Positions 23,259 through 33,719 of a stretch of 64,000 nt of DNA are shown here, piece by piece. Each line of letters opens with the position of its first letter. Positions within the stretch are counted from its first letter, which is position 1. A model generated the notes under the pieces. It did no database searches. It was not told where the DNA came from and saw nothing but the letters and a program-made list of their open reading frames with translations. The DNA is from Pararge aegeria (lineage: Eukaryota > Arthropoda > Insecta > Lepidoptera > Nymphalidae). The position numbers were made by a program, and so were the translations under genes. The stretch spans positions 8,060,001 to 8,124,000 of the forward strand of contig NC_053191.1 of NCBI RefSeq assembly GCF_905163445.1, read 5' to 3'.

Positions 23259-24170
23259 TTTTTCCAAATTTTTACAGTTTTAACAAGATTGCAAGTTTGG
23301 AACCTTCTTTTAGATGTAGTAGTACTACACCTGTATCAGAAGACTCCGCTCTTCCATAACAATATCCGTTATATGCGTAAAAGAAGTAAGTTGCGTTTTA
23401 AAATATTAAAATATGATATATTTAGGCAAATTAACGTTGTGCGTGTGTGTGCGTGTGTATGTGATATGTGGGTGAGTGTGTGAATGTGTATAATACGAAT
23501 AATAGATGTGCTTCAAGTGATTATATAATCCGCTTTAAAAGTTTTTCCACATCTTCGTAACTAAGAGATGAGAGGTACTCAACAAGAATTTTTCTGCAGG
23601 CGTTTTTACGTTTAAGGGATTTATATTGAGTTTCTTATTAATCAAATTATACAAATAATGAGATTGCCGTTGGAATTGATTACGGGCAAATTTAGTCCTG
23701 GCAGGATGTGTTTTGGCTACAATATCTTTACGAAGACGACGTTTACGAAGACTGTCAATTGAGTGTGGCAGGGTTTTGTGCGTTTTTAGAACTGTGCGCA
23801 AAATGTACAGGCTTCTTACTGAAAGCAGCCCAGATAAGCTGTACAGCTGTGTTGTGGGAAACATATAATTTTTAAAAAGCATTACTTTGAGGAGAGAACG
23901 TTGAGCTCTCTCTAGATCTAAAAACCTTGTTTTAGCAGCCCCACCCCACGCAGGAATACAGTAGCTGATAACAGATTGCGCTAGTGTAACATAAATGGTG
24001 TTCAGTAGTTTTTTAGATGAAATATGCCTTAGGTTTTTAAATATCCATATGAGCTTTCTTATTCGGTTTACTTTGACATTATGTACAAAATGTACTGAAT
24101 ACGAACAACTATGTTCAGACTGAATGGCACACGCCACAAAGTCTCACATATACACACAACTGGTGGTGTA
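23259..24170 (-). pseudogene. 5'-truncated CR1/Jockey-like LINE, end of reverse transcriptase
   Basis: The 200-codon minus frame (23535-24137) is the longest real coding match. It contains KVNRIRKLIWIFKNLRHIS, LAQSVISYCIPAWGGA, and LDLERAQRSLLKV, which fit the region after the catalytic core of CR1/Jockey-type reverse transcriptases (the thumb and the W-G-x-A segment). The C-terminal part runs to a stop at 23535. The catalytic YADD region is missing, because the element is truncated at the 5' side near 24140-24170. The frame has no internal stop, so the copy is relatively young. It starts at a non-ATG codon, as expected for a truncated insertion. Confidence 0.85.
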
Positions 24171-24695
24171 CGGGGACTAAAGACATGTCAAAGCCTATCC
24201 TAATTTAAACAGGGATTGGGTGAGAGCGGGAAACGCAAGCCCCACTCGTATGTGTAGGGCGTCAGTTAACGCGGTGAGGAAGTTAATTATTATTTTTTGC
24301 GAACATCAAATATTATCACACTACAAAGGTGTACACTATAAAATGAGAAGAATTAAGAAAGAAATTTTTTTTACATTGCGCCACACATTACAATATTAAC
24401 GACACCACATGTGTTATGTGTGGCACAAACTGGAAAAATGGTGCCATTTTCAGTTGGCACCTGTACCAGGTGACACCACGGAAATGCGTAGCCATCTACT
24501 GACCACATTTTAATATTTTAATTTAATAATGAACTAAGCAACAGTTAAGTTAAGTAACAAAAAACAATCGAAAAAAAAACTAAAATTAAAAAAATACAGC
24601 AATATGACGAATACTACTAAACTAACTAAATAAACCCACAACTATAATAATAATAAATAAAAACTAACATATATAATAATATAATTAAGGGCATA
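24171..24695. other. Unassigned, A-rich toward 24690
   Basis: No gene recognised. Segments at 24230-24280 are GC-richer, and 24535-24680 is a long A/T-rich stretch. Confidence 0.3.
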
Positions 24696-24699
24696 GGCC

Positions 24700-24840
24700 G
24701 AATTGGCCAGCGTGGTGGACAATTCGGATTGGTGGACTTCCTCCGAAAAGTTGAGGTGCGTGCCGGGGCTCGAACTCTGTCCACCGAAAGCGAAGCCGAA
24801 GAATTACTCACTAGGCTATCATAGATTAGATAGAAGCATA
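24700..24840 (-). mobile_element. Metulj-like SINE, rearranged copy
   Basis: Minus strand: GATAGCCTAGTGAGTAATTC head, GTTCGAGCCCCGGCACGCAC B-box region, then directly GTCCACCAATCCG and CCACGCTGGCC. The middle of the usual body is deleted and the end is inverted or joined differently. It represents a shortened variant or a recombinant. Confidence 0.6.
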
Positions 24841-25004
24841 CCTTTGGGGTATCTACACAGTAAAGCAATAAAGTGCACCAGAAGATTTCGAGAAAACAGG
24901 CTCTAATCAAAGCTTATATACCTGTAGGGATTTTAGCTCTGCAAAAGCCCGATATCTAAGCATAGATAGGTAGGTATAGGTAGATAGGTACATTTTAGTA
25001 GCGG

Positions 25005-25125
25005 TCATCGTGCTGACGCAAAAGGAATCTTTCAGTCTAATATGGAAGCGGGCTAACCTGTTCGGGGTAAAGTAGTAATAAACCATACCAAACGTTTATT
25101 CCCGACCAGAACGTTAAATCGCTTA
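25005..25125 (-). mobile_element. SINE family B fragment
   Basis: Contains CAGTCTAATATGGAAGCGGG, GGGCTAACCTGTT and CCAGAACGTTAAATCGCTTA, in the order of family B. Confidence 0.5.
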
Positions 25126-26340
25126 GCTTAGCTTAAGGTATATAATATTCTCCTTGTGTATCGTCAGATCCTTATCAAATTAAAATGGAAACCACTAAAT
25201 AGCAAAATCCTTTAAATATAAATAAAGAATTTATAGGATTTTCGTACATGATTACTAACAATTTAATAAAATGAATTACCTCCTCTTAAAAGGTGTGAAG
25301 TCCTACTTATTTTGAAAGTCAATTGAAATTTTAAGTATGTATTTAAAGTTATGTACTTATCTAGCTGTACTAGAATAACATTAATAAATCCGAATTCTTA
25401 ATTCTTTCCGTCAATAAAAGCAAAAACTCTAATCTACTTTTTATGTCTGAAATTCTCGAAGTAATTTCAACTGTATAATACCTATTATTTATCGCAATTC
25501 AACTGTAGGACAACATTTTTTTTGTATATTTCCACAGAATTCTTGTAAGGATGTTAGGTTTTTTTTTGGTTGAAGAATTAGTTTTTCCTTATTGGTGTCT
25601 ACCATTTTATTTTCTTATACAATAAATAGTGTTTTTTTTCCGGCATCAGATAACATTAAGTTAATTTAACCCAAGATCCGGAAAAACGCAAGCCATTATT
25701 TCGTTAGCATTTTTTTTAAAATAAAAAGCCATAGTACAAGTTAAGTAAATAAACATTGAACTGTGCTTTTGAATTGAAATTACTACATGAAAAAAGAAGT
25801 GTTTTTATCCTTTACATGTAAATACTTTACGTGTAAATACTTTTACAATTATAACAACTGACAGCCAATTTTTTTTCTTATAACTACTTCATTGCTTGCT
25901 AGGCCTTTTAGATGTGATGGTCTATCTGGCTGGCGGTAGCGGTTGCGTTCATTAGTGCGCATCCGACCTGTACAGGTAATAATTCTGGATTTTAAAAACA
26001 GTTCAGAAGGCGTAATATTTATTTTTTTGTTTTTAAATAAGTCTACCTGACATACTTTTTTTATTGCTAGACATTTTTGACGATGCTATGTGCCATACGC
26101 AATTTTTTTTTTTTTTATAACATTTCAAAGTATTTTATAATGTCTGTAATTTTAATATTATGTTATTTAAAGATAAGAAAAACTTAAAATATATTTGTCA
26201 GACATTAATTCGATTGTTAAGCCTTAAATTAAAATTATAGGGAAGGTAGAAGGCAGATAGCCCAGACTCTAACCGAAAGTGCAAGAAGGACGACACATCA
26301 CAAAATCAGCTGACCTAAAATTCTTACTTTTCAAACTTTT
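25126..26340. other. AT-rich stretch with poly-T runs
   Basis: Long T runs occur near 25515, 25560, 25630 and 26105. A TTTACATGTAAATACTTTAC direct/inverted word lies at 25812-25845. No exon or tRNA seen. Confidence 0.35.
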
Positions 26341-26349
26341 CAAACTCCC

Positions 26350-26447
26350 ATACCATAAGTATATATTTTTTATGGCTTGTACGCATCAAAAGTGCAATCT
26401 GGGTGCCTATTTGAATAAAGAAATATAGTGAGTTTGACTTTGACTTA
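26350..26447 (+). mobile_element. LINE 3' end (AATAAAG then TTTGACTTTGACTT)
   Basis: CATCAAAAGTGCAATCTGGG, then TATTTGAATAAAGAAATA and a TTTGACTTTGACTT repeat. This pattern is the usual 3' terminus of a lepidopteran CR1/L2-like LINE. Confidence 0.5.
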
Positions 26448-26529
26448 CCATATTGCGGCCGCATACTGTGCAATGCAATCTGACACAAATAACCTGCCTG
26501 AGAAATTTGAATGAGGATGATGACAACAC

Positions 26530-26716
26530 CAGTGGCGAGCACTTCATGCATGCACAAAAGCACTGCCTATCCTAAAATTTATTTACAACTCGTTTCCCGT
26601 ACTCGTTTCCTCGTAAACGCATAAAACGGGAAAAGTCCTCCTTACGAGGACTTTTCCCGTTTTATGCAATTTCCCTGCTGTATAAAAATGTTCTTACCCT
26701 GGTAAGAAACCCAGAG
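26530..26716 (+). mobile_element. hAT-type MITE, copy with expanded hairpin
   Basis: Starts CAGTGGCGAGCACTTCATGC and follows the 44604-44747 sequence. In the middle lies an extra perfect hairpin (arms 26619-26640 and 26646-26667, 22 bp each, loop CTTAC). The 3' end is eroded: AAGAAACCCAGAG remains, but CGCCACTG is lost. No duplication is therefore detectable. Confidence 0.75.
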
Positions 26717-26719
26717 TAT

Positions 26720-27440
26720 TCAACTAGACAACATTTATCAAGTCAAATCAGGTGGTTGTCTGACGTTCAAGCGTAGAAGCTCATCGAATATTTCCATCGC
26801 TCCCCGCTAGTAGTCGCCCCGTAGCCATCCTCGAACTCATTTCAGGGTTGAGAGCACACACGCCCCGGTCGTCCCCTACGGCGCAGCGGTTTGTCGATCA
26901 AAGATTAAACATTCTGCCACTGACTGTCACGTGAAAATTGGCACAATAACAAACGGCCAAATTATTAAATCACAAAAAAAAAGTACAGCATTCATACTTA
27001 AACACACACATTACAAGAAAACCTAAAAAAAAAAGAGTATTTAGTATTTTAGATTATTTAAGTAAATATAACTGTCTGCGGTTTCGCCCGCGTGTTGAGT
27101 ATTATTATTCCTATTTCACGGCAATAATGTTTTATCTGTTCACACGTAAATGCGAAAGTTGCTGCCTTTCATGTAGGTTTTGTATTCCGAGATTTAATAT
27201 TAGAAAAATATTCAAAAGCAGGTTTGTCATTGCAGTGAACAGGTCTATCGCACATACCCTTGCATTATTCCGGTATAAAAATGTCGTATAGTGTCAAGTG
27301 ATTGTAAATTAGTGACATCTGCATATCGTCTGCGAAAGCTACAGAAGTATTGTATTGTGGGATTGAGTATACGCTTTTATAATATGATTCTTAAGGTAAT
27401 TTTGGACCGACCAATGCATAAGTTCAAAGAATATGTTAAA
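26720..27440. other. Unassigned
   Basis: A GC-richer segment at 26770-26890 shows no coding domain. A GGTTTCGCCCGCG word near 27081 resembles repeat family E. No gene recognised. Confidence 0.3.
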
Positions 27441-27459
27441 ACACATTTATTACAACGAG

Positions 27460-27480
27460 GTTCTTCTTCTTCTTCTTCTG
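27460..27480 (+). repeat. (TTC)n microsatellite
   Basis: About six TTC units between two short copies of ACAACGAGGTT (27452-27462 and 27512-27522). Confidence 0.8.
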
Positions 27481-27524
27481 CTTGCGGCTCAGGTTCGTCT
27501 GATCCCTGGTGACAACGAGGTTAC

Positions 27525-28670
27525 TGTACAATTGATGAATTTCTTAATGACAAGGTTGCTTGGAAGTATCCGGATATATTGGAAGTATCCAATATACCCT
27601 AATAAAACTAAAAAACTGAATTTTATAGTAGGTACTGTAATAAACATTAAGTGCACATAATATCTTATTATGTGCGCTTGCAATCCACATTGCATAAATC
27701 GATCTTTTTTTCATGCAATCGATAGAAAGCTAAATAGGAGGGCGCATTATGGATTTTTTTGTGGACTGTATATTATATTAGAAAGTGTAATATGTTGTTG
27801 GACGTGATGCCTTTCAGCTACTATATTAAAGTTATAGGCAGGTTACATGTAGCAAGTATTGCGCAAATACCTAATCGAATTTCACGACCTTGGCTATTTT
27901 GTTTTCAAGCTAAAGAGTTATTTCACACTTATACGACTATACTTCCAGAGGATAGCAAATACTTCTGGAGGGTTGTAATATACAAAAATCGTAATATACG
28001 ACTTTAAACTAGGAATATTATAAAAGCGGTAAGAGACAATGAAACACAGAAGACAGCGATTGCGGAGCATATTCTAGAAGGGGGCACCAAGCACAGGATA
28101 GAGCTACATGACCCTAAAGTTCTCTCCACCAACTTTCAATATATTCCAAGACTAGTTCAATTAGCAAGTGTATGAAATCCAGTGGTAGAATTATGCAAAC
28201 CAAGAAAGCATCGTACAGCTTCTTAATTTAAAAGTGACGTTGTCAGTGTAGTATGTCAAACAGTTCGTGAAATACCGACAAAAAGAACACGAAAGCGGGT
28301 AGTCAGATTCTGCCCGTGACATCCAACTTGACATCTCGTACCTACGCAGTCCCTTCGTAACCACTATCCATGCAACTGGGTCGAAATATCGACAAATCTA
28401 AAAACATTATCGTGGTATTTACCCGTTGAACTATATAAAAGAAATGAGGAATATTAGGTATATTTCATGTAACTAACATTACTGGTAACATGTAACTACG
28501 GTTTAAGCTTGTTGGCTTTGAAAACTTTAAATGAATTTCATTAGCTACGTATTTCTCTTTTTGTTTGAGGTACTCATATAGTTGATATTATTTGAAAAGT
28601 CTGTATATTCCTTTGTAAGATTATCACAAAAGTATCCATAAACCGATTAGGAAAATTACGCTATTAATTA
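27525..28670. other. Unassigned
   Basis: A direct repeat GGATATATTGGAAGTATCC with a neighbouring TTGGAAGTATCC (about 27559-27591) is visible. The 82-codon frame 27759-28007 has no motif. No gene recognised. Confidence 0.3.
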
Positions 28671-28674
28671 TTAA

Positions 28675-28885
28675 CTATTAGCTGTTGCCCGTGTTCGTTG
28701 TCGTTTAATACGATTCTTTACAATCCCGTAGGAACCGGTTGTTTTCCTGGGATAAAAAAATACACTCTCAACGTTCTTGCTTTCAACTAACTCGATGCCA
28801 AAAATCGAATTAATCGATTGGTTAGTTAGGGCGTAACGAAAGGACAGACAAAATAAAAAACAAACACATAATCGCATTTGTAATA
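28675..28885. mobile_element. Dispersed repeat family E, second copy
   Basis: TAGCTGTTGCCCGTG, GGGATAAAAAAATACACTCT, CTTTCAACTAACTCGATGCC and GAAAGGACAGACAAAATAAA match 22014-22185 in order. The 68-codon minus frame across it is incidental. Confidence 0.6.
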
Positions 28886-29008
28886 TTAGTAAAAATGCTT
28901 ATTTTTTTTGTATGATTGCATTATCAATAAGAAAGCATTTGCACGAAACGCACATGCATGTATAGCTTTTCTCTTAGCTTTGTGTATCAATTATTGTTTA
29001 CAAGTAGG

Positions 29009-29203
29009 CAGTGGCGTGCATAGAGTATGTACAGGGTATACAGGTGATATAAAATGAAGAAAATCTCCAGTGCGAGTTATAAACAACTTCAGCCTATGCT
29101 TATGCATTATAAGAGTTATAAAAAGCCTACCCTCAAGTATTTATAACTCATATGCTGTATTTGCAACTGCATACCCTGTGCATACCCTCTATGCACGCCA
29201 CTG
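29009..29203 (+). mobile_element. hAT-type MITE, larger subfamily, copy with perfect target duplication
   Basis: 195 bp between two identical octamers CAAGTAGG (29001-29008 and 29204-29211). Ends are CAGTGGCGTGCATAGA and CTATGCACGCCACTG. The interior resembles 20895-21099. The intact duplication suggests a younger insertion than that copy. Confidence 0.92.
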
Positions 29204-29589
29204 CAAGTAGGTATGTGCAATTTTTTTTTAAATAAACTATGATATTTGATTAGAAAAAAACTCACCGAACATTTATCGGTGAGTTAAATTTTGCGTTAAT
29301 TTATTTTTATTTTTTGCAAATTAAGTTTATATGACGCTTTGTCAATGCTATGTGCACTTGTCATTGACGTGCATATCATTCCATGTGTTCGTGTGTGTCC
29401 TATGTTTAAAAAACGTGTAATATGCATGTTGTTAGTGCTCTTAAATAAATAAATAAATAAATATTAAGATAACAATAGAAATTGATCTAAAAAGCATAAC
29501 AACGTCATTACTTCTATTTTTTCGTTCGGTTCGTCTTTCGTAAGACGGTGCTGGAATTAGTACAACTAACAACTTCATCTATAGCTAAA

Positions 29590-29795
29590 AGCCTAAAGTA
29601 TCACTGCTAGACTAAAGACCTCTCCTAAAGGGAGGGAGTGCCCATAATCACACGCTGGGCAGATGTGTTGGCGATTGCAGTAGATGCTAGTAGTAGCACA
29701 GAGAGCTCCGGTATATTCCCTTAGTCGCGTCGTTAGAGGAGGGGTGGTGACAACTGTACTCTGATCTGCCGTCTCCACACGGCACACATTATAGT
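29590..29795 (-). mobile_element. Dispersed repeat family A, longest copy
   Basis: Runs from TATCACTGCTAGACTAAAGACC to the GTACTCTGATCTGCCGTCTC/CACACGGCACAC end. On the minus strand an open frame covers the end, but no known domain is visible. It defines the family for the fragments at 7130, 20625, 22850 and 53488. Confidence 0.6.
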
Positions 29796-29834
29796 TACTA
29801 TATTTTAATGGCAATATTGGATAGAAGCAGTTAC

Positions 29835-30080
29835 TTTGCGGAAATCCATGATATATTATAAAAATTAAGCTTAATTTTTTAAGTCTTAACAATTATTCAT
29901 TGTAAAGTCAACATCTCCTGAGCATGCTCCGGTTTCGGAGCGAAACGTGCGCAAGGGTACATTGCCAAAGATCTGTTTGGTGTGGAGTATAAGGATTTAA
30001 GAAATCATAAATTACACCATACAGATTTTCCTGCTTTTCGCGGAGCATAGCAAATTAATATAAATTTTCATAATATTTTA
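29835..30080 (+). mobile_element. Foldback/MITE-like element, copy 2
   Basis: Begins GGAAATCCATGATATATT, then AAAATTAAGCTTAATTTT, then the CATCTCCTGAGCATGCTCCG and GGAGCGAAACGTGCG block, and ends with GCTTTTCGCGGAGCATAGC and TTCATAATATTTT. Orientation is opposite to copy 1. The hammerhead-like core is damaged (CTGAGCA instead of CTGAGGA). Confidence 0.75.
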
Positions 30081-30324
30081 ATGGCCTTACAAATAAACAG
30101 ATTAACGTCAGAAATGTTTCTTCGTCAAGATTTGTCATTTGATGGGCACTCTCAGTGTCACAAAACCCGGAATACTCCGTACATATCCGTCGTTAGTCCA
30201 CGTTTATTTGTAACGCCTAATTAAACGTTATGCGGCCCGGTAAGGTATGTAGCGTGCTTCTTGTAAACTGCCTTTTAAAAATAAGTAGATATGTATATAT
30301 TTCTATACACCTATAAATAACTAT

Positions 30325-30575
30325 TGACTGCCTCGTTGGTTTAGTGGTTATCGATCTGGGTTTGATCTCCGGGTCGGGCAAATAAATAGTATTGTGTTCT
30401 ATCAAGACATTGTTAGTACCAGCCCGGAGTTTGGAAATTGGCGGTGATTCAGCCCTGTGCCTCAAAGAGCACGTTGAGCTGAAGGATTTGCACCTGATCC
30501 CGTACCGGTCGTGTTGTACACGCCTTCTCATGGGACACTGAGAGTGAGGCAATAATAAGTTCTTGTGGGTAGCAC
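30325..30575 (+). mobile_element. tRNA-headed SINE (CCTCGTTGGTTTAGTGG type)
   Basis: Starts with GACTGCCTCGTTGGTTTAGT, an A-box-like head, followed by TGGGTTTGATCTCCGGG (B-box-like). The body contains CGGAGTTTGGAAATTGGCGG and GTGCCTCAAAGAGCACG. The head is related to 33425-33690. The 142-codon minus frame (30217-30645) over it is not a gene. Confidence 0.7.
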
Positions 30576-31951
30576 ACGATAGTATACTAATATATAATAT
30601 TAACAAGTGTAATGTTGTTGAAAAATCTCTCTGGAGATTGACCACCTTGTTCGAAATCGGTCAGGGCAACTGTAAACTGTAACCTAATAACGCTTAAAAA
30701 GCGCCTGAATCTCTCTTGAAAAGCTCTTGACCTAACCGAATTGAAAACAAATATACCCACGGTATGAATTTTTAATAATGAAAATGTAGCCACAATCGAT
30801 CCCTAGACTTCTGCTGACGACGTCATGCCGAATTACTAATTTTTGGAACAAATTTTGCAACTTTAGAAACGGCGGGACACAATTATTATTTGAATACAAA
30901 CTTCGCAACAGCCAATTTTCATGGTCTCAAACAATTCACGCGATAAAAAACCCACACAATGAAGCACAAGGATCAAATTAGCTTAAACTTACTTCACGGT
31001 AGAAATTCTTCATTCATTTATATAGGGGGTGTTCCGACTCCCCGCTGGGAACCTCTGACGTTCACATATGGCAGTGGTACTTGTGTTTGAAAACGAAATT
31101 TTAATCGTTTTACAATTATTATTGGGGTTTGAAGAGCCTTACTTGTTTTCACTAATCTCCCTTGAACATGTCAACGCCAGAGACATGAAAGACAAAAGAA
31201 AAAGGGTCCCGAACCACAATAATAAAAACGGAATCCTCATAGGCTACTTTTATGTTGTGCTGTCTGCCTGTGTAAAGTCCTTTTTTAGCTTGGGATATCA
31301 GTTTAAAACTGATATTCAATAAAACACCAATGGTTTCTTATTTGCTGTATCTTATTTTATGTTTCTATACTTTAACGCAGTAGGTAAACAATATTATATA
31401 TTTTTCGTATTTTTTATTAAACAATGAAGCAAAATTTTCATGAAGTTTGTTCCATTAAATTTAACGTACTAAGAAGAAAGCTTAAAATATTGTATCCCAT
31501 TCAAATCAGTTTAGTAATTTTTTTTATTTCCTTTTAAGCTGCAATGTTTTAATTGAAAAAAGAAAAACGACTAATTGCAGTCTATGTTAATATTATCTAC
31601 AGATAAAGCAGAACTAATTTTACTACGTCCACTTTTTTTTAAGATTAAGATGGCAACGGAGAAAGTATTAAGGCCCTAAATTATGTATTTTTAATCGTTA
31701 TTCACACACGCACTCTCAAAGTCGTGTAAATGTGATGTTATGTTGATTACAATAGGTTAGGCTTGCCTTGATTATGAAAAAACCAAAATGGCCGATGCTG
31801 AAATCGCCGGCTTCATCTAATGTTATATAAAGATCCTAGGTAACACAATGCGAGCGCAAAAAGCGCAGGATACAATAACAGGTACCTTAGTCATGACTCG
31901 CAAGTCGCAGTACATACCGAATACCGACAGATAATAACAATATATACCTAC

Positions 31952-32098
31952 CCATGGCATAGGTAGCATAGCCAACGTCACGTAGTTAACCGAAGGCTGC
32001 GGTAATATCTGTGCACTATAATTTGTGATATTACCCGCCGCAGTAGCTTGATTAAGAATTGGATAAAATAGCCCATGGTAGCCATGGATAGCCATCAT
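31952..32098 (-). CDS. Candidate coding exon, function unknown
   Basis: A minus-strand ATG at 32098 opens 49 codons that end at a splice-donor-like GTAGGT (31951 downward). A second donor, GTATAT, is four bases further. The peptide is rich in N, Q, P and Y (for example NYSAQILPQPSVNYVTLAM), unlike the neighbouring chance frames. This kind of composition is seen in low-complexity tails of RNA-binding proteins or transcription factors. I do not recognise a domain. An in-frame stop sits two codons upstream of the ATG pair, so it would be a first coding exon or begin at a nearby acceptor. No partner exon was found in the window. It may still be chance. Confidence 0.3.
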
Positions 32099-32259
32099 TG
32101 CTTACTGTGTGGGAATCGAGTGCTCGTTCTCTGCTGAGCGGTAGAAATTAGTTTAGAAATGGAATTGCTTGGCAGCCTGCGGAAATTGAAGATTTTGCAA
32201 TGCAATCCCATTACATTGTGATCAGCAACATCTGGGAAGTTGAATGTCCCGGTGTTAGG

Positions 32260-32700
32260 CACAGGCATCCCCTCTCGTAGGAAAGAGAAATTCAGAGCTT
32301 AGACACTCCATGCTGCTCAAGCTCCAAGCACGTAAGCGGGCTTTAACATGGTTCGAATACAGACCTTAACAATTCAAACAATGGTAATATCCGAAGATCA
32401 TTCTGTTCATTCTAAAATCGTTTTCCTGTTTCAACGAATGATGGCTTCTCTTTCTCTCACGTAATTTGAATGATGCATCCTCTATGATAGGAGAGAAGGA
32501 TTTAGAGCTTAGACATTCAATGATGCTTAGGCGGGCTTTAACATTGTTTGAATTAAGATTATGTTTCTGAATTAAACCATTTTGTAAGTGCATACGGAGA
32601 AATTATGTCATCATTCTGTTCATTATATTTCTCTATTACTTCGACGAATGGAGGCTTTTCTTTCTCTTATGTAATTTGAATGTTGCTATCTTGCTTCGAC
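32260..32700 (+). repeat. Diverged tandem duplication, period about 215 bp
   Basis: GAGCTTAGACA...GCGGGCTTTAAC occurs near 32295-32345 and again near 32515-32552. TTCTGTTCATT...ACGAATG..GGCTT occurs near 32401-32445 and 32614-32660. These pairs are spaced about 213-220 bp apart in the same order, so two copies of one unit are present. Confidence 0.7.
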
Positions 32701-32999
32701 GAATAAACTATATCATCCGCATTAGGTGACAACCATAGAGTAGTACCTAAAGTTTGCTAACAACTAAAATCCAAGCGTTTAATGTAGTGCTATGATTTTT
32801 TTTTTGCAAAGAGTTAAAGTATAGTATATTTAATGCAGAACTTATGCTGTCTTCATCTTTGGCGCCCTTAAACCCCTCGCTACACTCAGGATTCTAGATG
32901 CAACATCCTGTATTATCCTAGTTCCCGTTGCGCAAGACATTGCATTATTCCCGTGTTGAACAATCTACAGATAATCCAATTAAGTATTTAACGCATGGG

Positions 33000-33290
33000 C
33001 ATGGGTCTTCTGCAGGTTTTAGGCCATAGTCCAGACTGTTAGACGTTGCCCAGACTGGTAGACTCCACATGCCTTTGACACGATGTTTTCCTTCACCGCT
33101 TAGAGAATATATTAATATTATGATATTAATATATGAATATATTAATATTATAATATTTTAATATTATGATATTTTAATTGCTTAAAACGCACATAACCTA
33201 GAGGTGCGTGCTAGGATTCGAACGCGGCCCCTTGAAAGTGTAGCCGAGGTCCTAACATCTAGGCTATCTCCCCTGTATTAGAACCATATA
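33000..33290 (-). mobile_element. Metulj-like SINE with AT-repeat insertion
   Basis: Minus strand: AGATAGCCTAGATGTTAGGAC head, GGTTCGAATCC-like B box, GTTATGTGCGTTTTAAGCAA, then the body to GGAGTCTACCAG. An AT-only tract with repeated TTAATATTA words (about 33107-33178) is inserted in the middle. The 3' tail is lost. Confidence 0.75.
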
Positions 33291-33424
33291 ATTAATTCCA
33301 CACTTGCAGTTCAACGTAGCTGAAAGAGTGCGTGTAAAGTCCCATTACCACCCCTGCCACGCCCAGCTATTATCCACGCAAGTGTACAAGTAGAGCTGTG
33401 CTACGATAGACTGTATATTAGAAA

Positions 33425-33690
33425 ACTGCCTCGATAACCTAGTGGTTGGCATACGACTACAGAACACGAAGTCCTGGGTTCGAATTCCGGGTTGGGCCAA
33501 AAATTGAAAAGCCTTAAGTTTTTATGTCCATACTTTGGAAGTGGTGCTCTACATCCCCATGCCTTGCAGACACATGAAGTCATCAGTCCCGGATTAATAT
33601 GTGCGCGGAAGCCTGGGACTAGCAGTGGAATTAAAAGGCTGAGGATGAGTGATGAGGTTATGAATGAATGATTGATTGAATGAATACACC
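33425..33690 (+). mobile_element. tRNA-headed SINE (CCTCGATAACCTAGTGG type)
   Basis: A clear tRNA-like head: CCTAGTGGTTGGCATACGAC (A box side) and GGGTTCGAATTCC (B box, about 33477-33489). The body extends to a GAATGAATGATTGATTGAATG tail. No functional cloverleaf is obvious. A head of the same type lies at 42375-42432 on the minus strand. Confidence 0.75.
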
Positions 33691-33719
33691 ACGAAGGAAA
33701 TAAACAAAAACTGAAAAAC

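Noticed and set aside
30217..30645. 142-codon minus-strand open frame
   Set aside because: It lies over a tRNA-headed SINE (30325-30575), has no ATG-supported domain, and its composition follows the repeat.
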